64,000 nt of DNA from Microbispora rosea (GCF_900156315.1 NZ_FTNI01000035.1:33998-97997); one strand, 5' to 3'; shown: positions 24,762 to 33,802, numbered from the stretch's first letter. The notes: generated by a model from the letters alone, not told the origin. A program made the numbers and translations.

Positions 24762-25559
24762 ATGGCCGACGAGTTGCTGGTGGTGCGTGCCCAGCTTGGC
24801 GAGCGCGCGGCGCTGGCCGAGCTGGTCGCCCGCTGGCAGATGCCCGTGTGGACGTACGTGCGGCGCATGCTCGATGCCGAACGGGCCGACGACGTCACCC
24901 AGGAGATCTGGCTGGCCGTGATCCGCGGCCTGCCCCGGTTGCGGGAACCCGCCCGGTTCGCGCCCTGGCTGTTCACCATCGCGCGCCGATCGGTCACCGA
25001 CCGTCTGCGCGGCCAGTACGCCAAGGAACACGAGCACGGGCACGAGACTCTGGCGGCCGGTGACGTTACCGTCGACGATCCCGTGGACGCCGCGGTGGAC
25101 CGCGCCGAGCTGGTGAGCCTCCTGTCGGGCCTGCCCATGCCGGAGCGGGAGATCCTCGTCCTGTTCTACCTGCAGGACCTCTCGGTGGAGGACTGCGCGC
25201 AGATCTGCGAGATCCCCGCCGGGACGGTCAAGTCGCGGCTCAACCGCGCACGTCGCCTGTTGCGCGCGCAGCTGGAGGAGAAGGATACCGGCCATGACCG
25301 AGGAGCCGCCGCTGTCGGCGCGGGAAATGATCGAGCGGCTCGAACCGGCGCTGTCCCGTGCCAGGCGCGTCCGCGCGGTGACGTCGCTGTTGTCCGGGCT
25401 GTCGGGCACGGCGTTCGTGACCGCCCTGTGGGCAGGCGAGCCAGGACCGCTGCCCGGCCGCACGCAGGTGATGTTCGCCCTTCTCGCCGTCATCTGCCTG
25501 GCCTGGGCCGGCTACGGCGGATGGCTGCTCATGCGCCGGGTGCCGCTGTTCGCCACTGA
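24762..25559 (+). CDS. ECF-type RNA polymerase sigma factor with anomalous C-terminal extension
   Basis: Sigma-70 family factor of about 175 aa plus a tail. Region 2 is seen in VWTYVRRMLDAERADDVTQE and FAPWLFTIARRSVTDRL. Region 4 is seen in LPMPEREILVLFYLQDLSVE and PAGTVKSRLNRARRLLRAQL. GGGAGG precedes the ATG at 24762. The frame does not stop at the end of region 4 but runs 266 bp through the next gene in another frame, adding about 89 residues of Arg/Ala-rich low-complexity sequence. Either the extension is real but meaningless, or an indel has removed the normal stop. The two following membrane proteins probably modulate it. Confidence 0.82.
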   Translation: MADELLVVRAQLGERAALAELVARWQMPVWTYVRRMLDAERADDVTQEIWLAVIRGLPRLREPARFAPWLFTIARRSVTDRLRGQYAKEHEHGHETLAAGDVTVDDPVDAAVDRAELVSLLSGLPMPEREILVLFYLQDLSVEDCAQICEIPAGTVKSRLNRARRLLRAQLEEKDTGHDRGAAAVGAGNDRAARTGAVPCQARPRGDVAVVRAVGHGVRDRPVGRRARTAARPHAGDVRPSRRHLPGLGRLRRMAAHAPGAAVRH

Positions 25560-25803
25560 CCGCGTGATCGCCGCGTGGATCGCCCTGGCCGCCTCGCTGG
25601 CCACCACCGCGGCTCTCGCCGTGCCGGCGGTGCGGCGCGGCACCGGCCTCGCCCCCGTGCTGGCGATCGGAGGGTTGTTCGTGGCGGCCGCACTGGTGCT
25701 GGCCGTGCACGCCCATGCCCGCCGGGCGGCGCTGCTGCGCCGGGCACGCGAGCTCACGGCGACGCATCCGTCCACACCGCGCACGCACACGTCCGAGAAC
25801 TGA
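25294..25803 (+). CDS. Predicted membrane protein downstream of sigma factor
   Basis: 169-aa protein with a cytosolic N-terminus (SAREMIERLEPALSRARRVR) and about four hydrophobic helices between residues 30 and 150, then a basic tail. I do not recognise a named family. Its position immediately after an ECF sigma gene, and the cytosolic N-terminal segment, suggest an anti-sigma or sigma-modulating role, but no zinc-binding anti-sigma motif is present. The ATG lies inside the extended sigma frame. Codon bias favours this frame as the real one. Confidence 0.72.
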   Translation: MTEEPPLSAREMIERLEPALSRARRVRAVTSLLSGLSGTAFVTALWAGEPGPLPGRTQVMFALLAVICLAWAGYGGWLLMRRVPLFATDRVIAAWIALAASLATTAALAVPAVRRGTGLAPVLAIGGLFVAAALVLAVHAHARRAALLRRARELTATHPSTPRTHTSEN

Positions 25804-25828
25804 CTCGGCGAGACGAAAGGCGCTCGTG

Positions 25829-25942
25829 ATGGCACACAATCCGAAACTCATCCGCCGCCGGTTCGGCAGGACCGCGTTGCTCGCGGTGACCCTGGCCGTC
25901 GCCGGAATCCTCCTCGCGGGTGTGCTCATGCTGCTGCTGTGA
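25829..25942 (+). CDS. Small single-pass membrane protein, 37 aa
   Basis: The product starts MAHNPKLIRRRFGR, a basic head, followed by one hydrophobic helix to the end (ALLAVTLAVAGILLAGVLML). GAAAGG precedes the ATG by 7 bases. It lies 25 bp after the previous membrane-protein gene and probably ends the sigma operon. Function unknown; the size and clean ribosome binding site make it a credible small protein. Confidence 0.6.
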   Translation: MAHNPKLIRRRFGRTALLAVTLAVAGILLAGVLMLLL

Positions 25943-25944
25943 AC

Positions 25945-26010
25945 GCGGAGCCGAAAGCAGGGCGGAGCCGAAAGCAGGGCGGAGCTGAAAGCAGGGCGCA
26001 GCTGACGCGG
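25945..26010. repeat. 17-bp tandem repeat GCGGAGCCGAAAGCAGG
   Basis: Three consecutive 17-bp units (25945-25961, 25962-25978, 25979-25995), differing only by one C/T change in the third, are followed by a degenerate fourth. The GCGGAGCTGAAA variant then forms the left arm of the adjacent hairpin. The array lies just after the 37-aa gene and about 200 bp before the cellulase operon. Confidence 0.8.
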
Positions 26011-26011
26011 C

Positions 26012-26036
26012 GCGGAGCTGAAAGTTTCAGCTCCGC
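26012..26036 (+). terminator. Perfect 12-bp hairpin GCGGAGCTGAAA-G-TTTCAGCTCCGC
   Basis: The inverted repeat separates the sigma operon from the cellulase operon and is built from the same sequence as the preceding tandem repeats. It probably works as a terminator; an operator role for the cellulase genes cannot be excluded. Confidence 0.6.
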
Positions 26037-26211
26037 GACATGCCCTCGACCGCCCTGACCTGGACGTATCGCTCCGTGACCGGAGCGTGCTTGGATCGCG
26101 CCACCTCGCGTACGCACCATCCGGGCGGGAGTCCTCCCGAGATCGTCCCGCCCGCTTCCGGGGCGGCCCCGCGCGGCGGGGCCGGCCCGTCGTCCTTTCG
26201 AGGGGCACGTG

Positions 26212-28698
26212 ATGCGACTACCGCGACGGCTGCTGAGCGCGAGCACGGCGACCGCACTGGCCGGCGCCCTGCTGGCCGTCACCTCGACTTCCACCCCTGT
26301 TGCGGCCGCGTCCTTCAACTACGGCGAGGCGCTGCAGAAGTCGTTCCTGTTCTACGAGGCGCAGGAGTCGGGGCACCTCCCGTCCACCAACCGGGTGACC
26401 TGGCGCGCCGACTCGACCGTCAACGACGGGAAGTCCGCCGGGGTGGACCTGTCCGGCGGCTTCTACGACGCGGGCGACCACGTGAAGTTCGGCTTCCCGA
26501 TGGCGGCCATGACCACCACGCTGGCGTGGGGCGGCGCGGACTACCGGGCGTCCTACGAGCGCTCGGGCCAGCTGCCGTACCTGCTGAACACGCTCCGGCA
26601 GTCGAACGACTACTTCATCGACGCCCACCCCGAGCCGAACGTCCTGTACGTCCAGGTCGGCGACGGCGGTGAGGACCACTCCTACTGGGGAGCGCCGGAG
26701 ACCGTCGAGGCCAAGGGCCACAAGCGACCGGTCTACAAGATCACCGCGTCGTGCCCGGGCACCGACGTCGCCGCCGAGACCGCCGCCGCGATGGCCGCCT
26801 CGTCGGTCGTCTTCCGGCCCACCGACCCGTCGTACGCCGACACGCTGCTCACCCACGCCAAGCAGCTGTTCACGTTCGCCGACACGACCAAGGGCACGAA
26901 CGGCCGCGACACGGCGTACGTGAACTGCGTCAGCGCCGCGCAGGGGTTCTACAACTCCACGGGCGAGGGCGGGCAGGTCGAGGGCGCCACGAAGATGTAT
27001 TGGGACGAGCTGGCCTGGGCCTCCGTCTGGCTCTACCGGGCCACCGGCACCGCGAGCTACCTCGACCGGGCCCGCGAGTTCTACCCGAAGATGGGCACCC
27101 AGGAGGACCCGGGCAGCAACGGGCAGCAGGTGCCGGTCTTCAACTTCGGCTTCGGCTGGAACGACAAGCAGTACGCCGTCTACGAGCAGATGGCCGAGCT
27201 GACCGGCGAGCAGAAGTACAAGGACGACGTCCAGCGCTACCTCGACTACTGGACGGTCGGATACAAGGGCAAGAAGGGCACGATCACGCCCGGCGGCCTG
27301 GCGTACATCTTCTACTGGGCCTCGCTGCGCATGGCCGCCAACACGGCCTTCGTCGCGATGAGGTACGCGGACTTCCTCGGCTCGGGAGACTCGCTGTACG
27401 CGCGCTACCACGACTTCGGCAAACGGCAGGTCGACTACGCGCTGGGCGACAACCCCAGGCACTCCAGCTACATGATCGGCTTCGGGACCAACCCGCCGCG
27501 CAACCCGCACCACCGCGGCGCGCACGGCTCCTGGACCAACGCCGGTCCCGACGGCGAGCCCACCGTCAGCAGGCACATCCTGTACGGCGCGCTGGTCGGC
27601 GGCCCGGACGGCGCCGACGCCTACACCGACAGCCGCGGCGACTACGTGAAGAACGAGGTCGCGCTCGACTTCAACTCCGGCATCACCAGCTCGCTCGCCG
27701 TCCTCTACGGCGAGTACGGCGGCTCGCCCCTGGCCACGCTGCCGCGCGAGACGCCCGACGGCCCGGAGTTCTCCCTGGAGCCGACCATCACCCACACGAG
27801 CCGGGAGACGGCGGCCAAGACGTTCGTCATCAACAAGTCGGCCTGGCCGGCGACCGTGCTCGACAAGGCGAAGTTCCGCTACTACTTCACGCTCGACGGC
27901 TCGACGACGGCGAGCCAGGTCACGGTGAGCACGTCCTACACGCAGTGCAAGCAGCCCACCGGGCCGCACCTGCTGGAGGGGCGCACCTACTACGCCGAGG
28001 TCGACTGCACCGGGACGCTCATCTTCCCCGGCGGCCAGTCGGAGTATCGCCGCGAGGTGCAGCTGCGCATCGGCGTGGCCGACGGCGCGACCTGGGATCC
28101 GTCCAACGACTGGTCGGCCAAGGGCGCGGACCACATGACGCTGTACGGCAACGACGGCCGCGTCATCTGGGGCACGCCGCCCGGCGCCGAGCCCTCACCC
28201 AGCCCGTCGCCGTCGCCCTCACGGTCGCCCTCACGGTCGCCCTCACCGTCGCCATCCGCCTCCCCGTCGCCGTCGCCCTCGCCGTCGGCGTCCCCTTCGG
28301 CGTCGCCGTCCCCCAGCCCGTCGCCTTCGCCCAGCCGCTCACCGAGCCCGTCCCCCTCCCCCTCTCCGTCTCCGTCCGCTGGTGGCGGGTGCAGGGTGAC
28401 GTACGCGCCCAACGACTGGGGCGGCGGGTTCACCGCGACCGTCACGATCGCCAACACCGGCACCACCGCGATCAACGGCTGGACCCTCAAGTTCGCCTTC
28501 TCCGGCAACCAGAAGATCAGCCCGCCCGGCTGGTCGGCCACGTGGACCCAGACCGGCACCGCCGTCACCGCCACCAGCTTCGACTGGAACAAGACCATCA
28601 ACCCCGGCCAGTCCGTCCAGATCGGCTTCCAGGGCACCTACACCGGCGGCAACCCCAGCCCGGCCGCCTTCACCCTCAACGGCACCACCTGCTCCTGA
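26212..28698 (+). CDS. Secreted GH9 cellulase with CBM3 and CBM2
   Basis: Endo- or processive endoglucanase hydrolysing beta-1,4-glucan by inversion, outside the cell; 828 aa. A signal peptide with RR near the start ends about residue 33 (PVAA-A). The GH9 domain (about 35-475) carries the catalytic base block FYDAGDHVKFGFPMA and the acid Glu in DYVKNEVALDFNSGIT, with the HHRGAHGSW loop. A CBM3 of the type fused to GH9 (about 518-657) follows, then a Pro-Ser linker of about 60 residues, and a C-terminal CBM2 (about 723-828) with DWGGGFTATVTI and GTTCS. The ATG follows GAGGGG by six bases. First of three co-directional genes. Confidence 0.95.
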   Translation: MRLPRRLLSASTATALAGALLAVTSTSTPVAAASFNYGEALQKSFLFYEAQESGHLPSTNRVTWRADSTVNDGKSAGVDLSGGFYDAGDHVKFGFPMAAMTTTLAWGGADYRASYERSGQLPYLLNTLRQSNDYFIDAHPEPNVLYVQVGDGGEDHSYWGAPETVEAKGHKRPVYKITASCPGTDVAAETAAAMAASSVVFRPTDPSYADTLLTHAKQLFTFADTTKGTNGRDTAYVNCVSAAQGFYNSTGEGGQVEGATKMYWDELAWASVWLYRATGTASYLDRAREFYPKMGTQEDPGSNGQQVPVFNFGFGWNDKQYAVYEQMAELTGEQKYKDDVQRYLDYWTVGYKGKKGTITPGGLAYIFYWASLRMAANTAFVAMRYADFLGSGDSLYARYHDFGKRQVDYALGDNPRHSSYMIGFGTNPPRNPHHRGAHGSWTNAGPDGEPTVSRHILYGALVGGPDGADAYTDSRGDYVKNEVALDFNSGITSSLAVLYGEYGGSPLATLPRETPDGPEFSLEPTITHTSRETAAKTFVINKSAWPATVLDKAKFRYYFTLDGSTTASQVTVSTSYTQCKQPTGPHLLEGRTYYAEVDCTGTLIFPGGQSEYRREVQLRIGVADGATWDPSNDWSAKGADHMTLYGNDGRVIWGTPPGAEPSPSPSPSPSRSPSRSPSPSPSASPSPSPSPSASPSASPSPSPSPSPSRSPSPSPSPSPSPSAGGGCRVTYAPNDWGGGFTATVTIANTGTTAINGWTLKFAFSGNQKISPPGWSATWTQTGTAVTATSFDWNKTINPGQSVQIGFQGTYTGGNPSPAAFTLNGTTCS

Positions 28699-28711
28699 GA
28701 TGAGGCCATCG

Positions 28712-31444
28712 ATGAGACTCCTGTCCCTGGGCGGGGTGGCCGCCATACTGGCCGCCCTGCTCGTCCCGGGCCCGGCGCCCGCTCAGGCGGCGAGCTCGTA
28801 CAACTACACCGAGGCCCTGCAGAAGTCGATCTACTTCTACGAGGCGCAGCAGTCCGGCAAGAAGCCCGCCTGGAGCCGGGTGGAGTGGCGCGGCGACCGC
28901 ACGCTGAACGACGGCAAGGCCGCCGGGGTGGACCTGTCCGGCGGCTGGTACGACGCGGGCGACCACGTCAAGTTCGGCTTCCCGATGGCGTTCACCACGA
29001 CGATGCTGGCCTGGGGCCTGGTCGAGAACCGCACCGGCTACGGGACCCAGCTCACGCCCATGCTGAACAACCTCAAGTGGGCCACCGACTACCTGATCGC
29101 CGCCCATCCCGAGCCGGAGACGTTGTACGTCCAAGTGGGCGACGGCAGCGTGGACCACGCGTACTGGGGTCCGCCCGAGGTGATCGACATCAAGGGCATG
29201 GCGCGGCCGGTCTACAAGATCACCCCGACGTGCAAGGGCACCGACGTCGTCGCCGAGACGGCGGCGGCCATGGCGGCCTCCTCGATGGCCTTCCGGCCGG
29301 CCGACCCGTCGTACGCCGACACGCTGCTCACCCACGCCAAGCAGCTGTTCACGTTCGCCGACACGACGAAGGGCTCCAACGGCCAGGACACGGCGTACAC
29401 GAGCTGCGTGCCGGGCATCTCCGGCTACTACAACTCGACCTGGGAGGGCGGCTCCGACCACCCGGGCGCGACCAAGATGTACTGGGACGAACTGGCCTGG
29501 GCGGCCGTGTGGCTCTACCAGGCCACCGGCACCGGGAGCTACCTCGACAAGGCCCGCGAGTTCTATCCCAAGATGGGCAGCGAGCCCGACGTGGGCCAGG
29601 GCGCGGGCGGCACCGCCGTCCCGGCGTACACCTTCGGCCTCGGCTGGAACGACAAGGAGTACGGCGTCTACGCGCTGATGGCCACGCTGACGGGCGAGCA
29701 GCAGTACAAGGACGACGTCCAGCGCTACCTCGACTACTGGACGGTCGGATACAAGGGCAAGAAGGGACCGGTCACCCCCGGCGGCCTGGCCTACATCTTC
29801 AACTGGGCCTCGCTGCGCATGGCGCTGAACACCGCGTGGGTGGCCCTCGTCTACGCCGACCACCTCGGCCCGGACGACCCCCTCTACGCCCGCTACCACG
29901 ACTTCGCCAAGCGGCAGGTCGACTACGCGCTCGGGGACAACCCCCGCCACTCCAGCTACATGGTCGGCTTCGGGACGAACCCGCCCACGCACGTCCACCA
30001 CCGGGCGGCAAGCGGCCAGTACCTCGGCTACATGAGCGACACCAGCGGCCCGAACCTGCACGTCCTGTACGGCGCGCTCGCCGGCGGCCCGGACCAGACC
30101 GACGCCTACACCGACAGCCGTACGGACTACGTCCGCAACGAGGTCGCCATCGACTACAACTCCGGCATCACCAACGTGCTCGCGCGGTTCGCCAAGGAGT
30201 ACGGCGGGACGCCGGCGGCGGGCTTCCCCGCCCCGGAGAACAAGTACGACGAGATCCACGCCGAGACCGGCAACGTCTACACCGGCGTGGACGGCACCTC
30301 GCTGAGCGTCACCATCACCAACACGTCGAACTGGCCGCCGCGCGTCCTCCAGTCGGGCAAGGCGCGCTACTACTTCACGCTCGACGGCTCCATCTCCGTC
30401 TCCCAGGTGAAGGTGACCGGCGGAGACAGCAACGGCTGTGCCGTGACCGGGCCGACGCTCGCGCAGGACCGCACCTACTACGCCGAGGTGGACTGCACCG
30501 GCAAGCCCATCTATCCCGGCGACGCCCAGCTCTACCGCCGCAGCACGCAACTGCGGATCTCGGTGCCGAACGGCGCGACCTGGGATCCGTCCAACGACTG
30601 GTCGGCGTCAGCGGCCTCGCACGTGCCGGTGTACGACGGGAACACGCTGGTGTGGGGCACGCCGCCCGGCGGCACGCCCAGCCCGTCGCCCTCGCCGTCG
30701 CCGTCGCCTTCTCCGTCCCCATCGCCGTCGCCGTCTCCCTCGCCGTCGGCTTCGGTGGACACCACGCCGCCGAGCGCGCCCACCGGGCTGTGGGTCTGCG
30801 GAGCGGACTTCGTCAACGCCGTCCCGATGTGCTGGACGGCCTCGACCGACGACACCGGGGTCACCGGCTATGACGTCTATATGAAGCAGGGCACGAGCTT
30901 CACCAAGATCGGCTCGTCCACGTCCGCACTGTACGTCGCCGACAAGCTGGTGGCCGGGACCAGCTACACGTTCTACGTGGTGGCCAGGGACGCGGCCGGC
31001 AACACCAGCCAGCCCTCGGCCACGCTCACCGCGACCGCCCAGTCGGGCCTGCCCACCCCGTCCCCCTCGCCCAGCCCCTCTCGGTCGCCGTCGCCCAGCC
31101 CGTCTCCATCACCGTCTCCGTCTGCGGGTGGCGGGTGCAAGGTGACCTACGGGACCAGCGACTGGGGCGGCGGCTTCACCGCGACCGTCACGCTCGCCAA
31201 CACCGGCACCACGGCGATCAACGGCTGGACCCTGAAGTTCGCCTTCCCCGGCAACCAGACGATCACGCCGCCCGGCTGGTCGGCCACCTGGGCCCAGACC
31301 GGAGCCAACGTCACCGCCACCAGCCTCGACTGGAACAAGGCCATCAACCCCGGCCAGTCCATCCAGATCGGCTTCAACGGCGCCTACACCGGCAGCAACC
31401 CCAAACCCACCGCCTTCACCCTCAACGGCACCACCTGCTCCTGA
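28712..31444 (+). CDS. Secreted GH9 cellulase with CBM3, FnIII and CBM2
   Basis: Second GH9 glucanase, 910 aa, clearly paralogous to the gene before it. Signal peptide to about residue 27 (AQAA-SSYNY). The GH9 domain has WYDAGDHVKFGFPMA and DYVRNEVAIDYNSGIT, so both catalytic sites are intact. CBM3 is at about 510-650. Unlike its neighbour it has a fibronectin type III domain (about 682-779) between two Pro-Ser linkers before the CBM2 (about 806-910). The start at 28712 is preferred because GAGG lies six bases upstream; an ATG at 28700 is possible. The gap to the upstream stop is 13 bp, so the genes are co-transcribed. Confidence 0.95.
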   Translation: MRLLSLGGVAAILAALLVPGPAPAQAASSYNYTEALQKSIYFYEAQQSGKKPAWSRVEWRGDRTLNDGKAAGVDLSGGWYDAGDHVKFGFPMAFTTTMLAWGLVENRTGYGTQLTPMLNNLKWATDYLIAAHPEPETLYVQVGDGSVDHAYWGPPEVIDIKGMARPVYKITPTCKGTDVVAETAAAMAASSMAFRPADPSYADTLLTHAKQLFTFADTTKGSNGQDTAYTSCVPGISGYYNSTWEGGSDHPGATKMYWDELAWAAVWLYQATGTGSYLDKAREFYPKMGSEPDVGQGAGGTAVPAYTFGLGWNDKEYGVYALMATLTGEQQYKDDVQRYLDYWTVGYKGKKGPVTPGGLAYIFNWASLRMALNTAWVALVYADHLGPDDPLYARYHDFAKRQVDYALGDNPRHSSYMVGFGTNPPTHVHHRAASGQYLGYMSDTSGPNLHVLYGALAGGPDQTDAYTDSRTDYVRNEVAIDYNSGITNVLARFAKEYGGTPAAGFPAPENKYDEIHAETGNVYTGVDGTSLSVTITNTSNWPPRVLQSGKARYYFTLDGSISVSQVKVTGGDSNGCAVTGPTLAQDRTYYAEVDCTGKPIYPGDAQLYRRSTQLRISVPNGATWDPSNDWSASAASHVPVYDGNTLVWGTPPGGTPSPSPSPSPSPSPSPSPSPSPSPSASVDTTPPSAPTGLWVCGADFVNAVPMCWTASTDDTGVTGYDVYMKQGTSFTKIGSSTSALYVADKLVAGTSYTFYVVARDAAGNTSQPSATLTATAQSGLPTPSPSPSPSRSPSPSPSPSPSPSAGGGCKVTYGTSDWGGGFTATVTLANTGTTAINGWTLKFAFPGNQTITPPGWSATWAQTGANVTATSLDWNKAINPGQSIQIGFNGAYTGSNPKPTAFTLNGTTCS

Positions 31445-31454
31445 TCCCGCCGAC

Positions 31455-31484
31455 GGCCCGGCGCGTCCCCCGATGCGCCGGGCC
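31455..31484 (+). terminator. 10-bp GC hairpin between cellulase genes
   Basis: GGCCCGGCGC and GCGCCGGGCC pair perfectly around a 10-nt loop in the 64-bp gap between the second cellulase and the FnIII-CBM2 gene. It may attenuate transcription or protect the upstream mRNA. Confidence 0.6.
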
Positions 31485-31508
31485 GCCCCCATCGGAAAGG
31501 TGAACCAC

Positions 31509-32942
31509 ATGCCCGTCAAGGGTCTCCGTCCGGCCTCCGTGATCCTGGGCGCCGGCCTCGCGCTCGCCGCGTCCGCCGCGCCTGCCGTCGGCGCAGCTGA
31601 CACCACCCCGCCCAGCGCGCCGGGAACGCTGTTCCACTGCCCGCTGCCCGGCGCGCCCGGGTCGGGCCTCGGCGTCGGCGTGTCGCTGTGCTGGGGCGCC
31701 GCTACCGACGACGTGGGCGTGACCGGCTACGACGTCCAGATCAAGCAGGACGGCGTCTTCACGGCAGTCCGTACGACGACCGGCACCGGTTCCATCGTCA
31801 GCGGCCTCACCCTTGGGCAGTCGTACACGTTCCGGGTCATCGCCAGGGACGTGGCCGGGAACGCCGGCCCGCCGTCCAACGAGGTGACGCAGGCCGCGAA
31901 CTATCTCAGCGGCATGTCGCCGTCCGCTCCCCCGCCCAGCCCGTCGCCGATCGACCGGACCCCGCCGACCCGCCCGGAGGGGCTGGGACCGTACAGCGTC
32001 TACATCAACGGAGCGGCGGGCCTGACCTGGACCCGCTCCACCGACAACGTGGCGGTCTCCGGCTACGACGTGTACGCCTGGATCGACGGCGCCTTCAGCA
32101 AGGTGCCGGCCCAGGTCTCCACGCCGGCCGACGACAAGGTCCTCGCGATCGTGGGCCTCACTCCGGGGCGCGACTACCTGTTCTACGTCGTGGCGAAGGA
32201 CGCCGCAGGCAACCTCAGCGCGCCCTCCGACCTGGTCCGCCAGCGGGCCATGGTCGAGCCGCCCGCCGCCAGCCCGAGCCCCGGGACGGACACCACCCCG
32301 CCCGGCACCCCGACCGGGCTGACGTCAGTGAGCGGGATGGACATCCCCGGGGGAGTCTTCCTCGCCTGGAACAGCGTCAGCGACGACAGCGGGGTCCCGT
32401 CCAAGTACGACCTCTTCCGCCAGACCGACCACGGCTACGCCTACGAGGGCGAGAACGGCATCCCCCGCGACATCGTCTCGGGCCTCGAAGGCGGCAAGCC
32501 GTACACCTTCCAGGTCGTCGCCCGCGACGCCGCCGGCAACCTGAGCAACCCCTCCGCGCCGTACACGGCCGTCGCGCAGCCGGGCGGAACCTCCTCGCCC
32601 AGCCCGTCGCCGTCCGCGTCCTCCGGTAGCACGTGCAAGGTCACGTACGCGCCCACCACCTGGGGCGGCGGGTTCACCGCCACTGTCACGATCACCAACA
32701 CCGGCACCGCCGCCATCGCCGGATGGAAGCTCGGCTTCAGCTTCCCGCTCGCCTCCCAGCGGGTCACCAACGGATGGTCGGCCGTCTGGACCCAGTCCGG
32801 CACCGCGGTCACGGCCGAGAACTACGAATGGAACAAGACGATCAAGCCGGGCCAGTCGCTGTACCTCGGCTTCAACGGCGCCTACTCCGGTGAGAACCCC
32901 CCGCCCGCCGCCTTCACCCTCAACGGCACCACCTGCTCCTGA
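31509..32942 (+). CDS. Secreted FnIII-FnIII-FnIII-CBM2 protein without catalytic domain
   Basis: 477-aa secreted protein. The signal peptide ends around AVGA-ADTT (residue 30). Three fibronectin type III repeats follow at about 31-130, 150-250 and 262-360, each with the DTTPP/RTPP start, a GYDV strand and a DAAGN/DVAGN turn. A short Pro-Ser linker leads to a CBM2 at about 374-477 ending in GTTCS. No glycoside hydrolase, LPMO or other catalytic signature is present. It may bind cellulose and act as a spacer, adhesin or enzyme docking surface. AAAGGTGA precedes the ATG. It closes the cellulase operon. Confidence 0.88.
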   Translation: MPVKGLRPASVILGAGLALAASAAPAVGAADTTPPSAPGTLFHCPLPGAPGSGLGVGVSLCWGAATDDVGVTGYDVQIKQDGVFTAVRTTTGTGSIVSGLTLGQSYTFRVIARDVAGNAGPPSNEVTQAANYLSGMSPSAPPPSPSPIDRTPPTRPEGLGPYSVYINGAAGLTWTRSTDNVAVSGYDVYAWIDGAFSKVPAQVSTPADDKVLAIVGLTPGRDYLFYVVAKDAAGNLSAPSDLVRQRAMVEPPAASPSPGTDTTPPGTPTGLTSVSGMDIPGGVFLAWNSVSDDSGVPSKYDLFRQTDHGYAYEGENGIPRDIVSGLEGGKPYTFQVVARDAAGNLSNPSAPYTAVAQPGGTSSPSPSPSASSGSTCKVTYAPTTWGGGFTATVTITNTGTAAIAGWKLGFSFPLASQRVTNGWSAVWTQSGTAVTAENYEWNKTIKPGQSLYLGFNGAYSGENPPPAAFTLNGTTCS

Positions 32943-33034
32943 GGCAGCGCGCGGCTGGGGCACCGGGGTACCCGATCCGTGCTCTGTGCCGGAATCGGCC
33001 GGGAAGGGCTCGCCGGGCCTGGGAAGATACGGGG

Positions 33035-33802
33035 ATGACCGACGCCCTGCCCGGACTTGAGCCCGGCGCCCCATCCCCCGCCGCACCCGCGACATCCCCG
33101 CGGCGGGCGGCCGGATACGAGATCGAGGACGAGCTGCGTGCCGCGGGGGCGGTCCATATCGCGGGCGTGGACGAGGTCGGCCGCGGCGCGTGGGCGGGCC
33201 CGGTGATGGTCTGCGCGGCCGTCACCGCCTTCGGCCCGCCGCCCGAGCTGCCGGGACGCGGGGAGCGCACGGTCCGGCTGACCGATTCCAAGCTGCTCGG
33301 CCCGGCCCAGCGGGAGGCGTTCGCCGCGGTCCTGCCCGAGTGGCTCACCTGTCACGCGTACGGCGCGGCCGGACCGGAGGAGATCGACGAGGTCGGCATG
33401 ACCGAGGCGCTGCGCCGGGCCGCGTGCCGTGCGCTGGAGGCCCTGCCGCTGCGGCCCGACGTGGTGCTCCTCGACGGCGCGCACGACTTCCTCGGCCGGC
33501 CGTGGCGGGTGCGGTGCGAGATCAAGGCCGACCAGCGCTCGGTGTCGGTGGCCGCCGCGTCGGTGCTGGCCAAGGTCCACCGCGACCGTCTGATGGCGGA
33601 GATCGGCGAGGAGCACCCGGCGTACGGCTTCGCCGCCAACGCGGGCTACCCCTCCCCCGTCCACCAGCAGGCGCTGGCGGAGACGGGCCCGACCCCGCAC
33701 CACCGGCTCTCGTGGTCCTACCTCGACGACCTCCCCCAGTGGCGGCACCTGCGCAAACACCGCGACCCCCTCGCGGGCTCCGGTCAGATGACCCTCCTCT
33801 GA
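33035..33802 (+). CDS. rnhB: Ribonuclease HII
   Basis: Cleaves RNA in RNA-DNA hybrids and at misincorporated ribonucleotides. The 255-aa protein has the conserved IAGVDEVGRGAWAGPV (Asp-Glu of the active site), LTDSKLL, VVLLDGAHDF (third acidic residue) and IKADQRSVSVAAASVLAKV (fourth), with the GYPSPVH block near the end. The N-terminal 25 residues are Pro/Ala-rich and variable. It is separate from the cellulase operon by 92 bp and convergent with the sigma-linked membrane protein gene. Confidence 0.96.
   Translation: MTDALPGLEPGAPSPAAPATSPRRAAGYEIEDELRAAGAVHIAGVDEVGRGAWAGPVMVCAAVTAFGPPPELPGRGERTVRLTDSKLLGPAQREAFAAVLPEWLTCHAYGAAGPEEIDEVGMTEALRRAACRALEALPLRPDVVLLDGAHDFLGRPWRVRCEIKADQRSVSVAAASVLAKVHRDRLMAEIGEEHPAYGFAANAGYPSPVHQQALAETGPTPHHRLSWSYLDDLPQWRHLRKHRDPLAGSGQMTLL

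Noticed and set aside
24707..25063. Alternative frame over the sigma gene
   Set aside because: Out of frame with clear sigma regions 2 and 4.
28190..28380. Highly repetitive DNA that could be mistaken for a CRISPR or satellite
   Set aside because: It encodes the Pro-Ser linker of the GH9 cellulase in frame; the same applies to 30670-30760 and 31056-31125.
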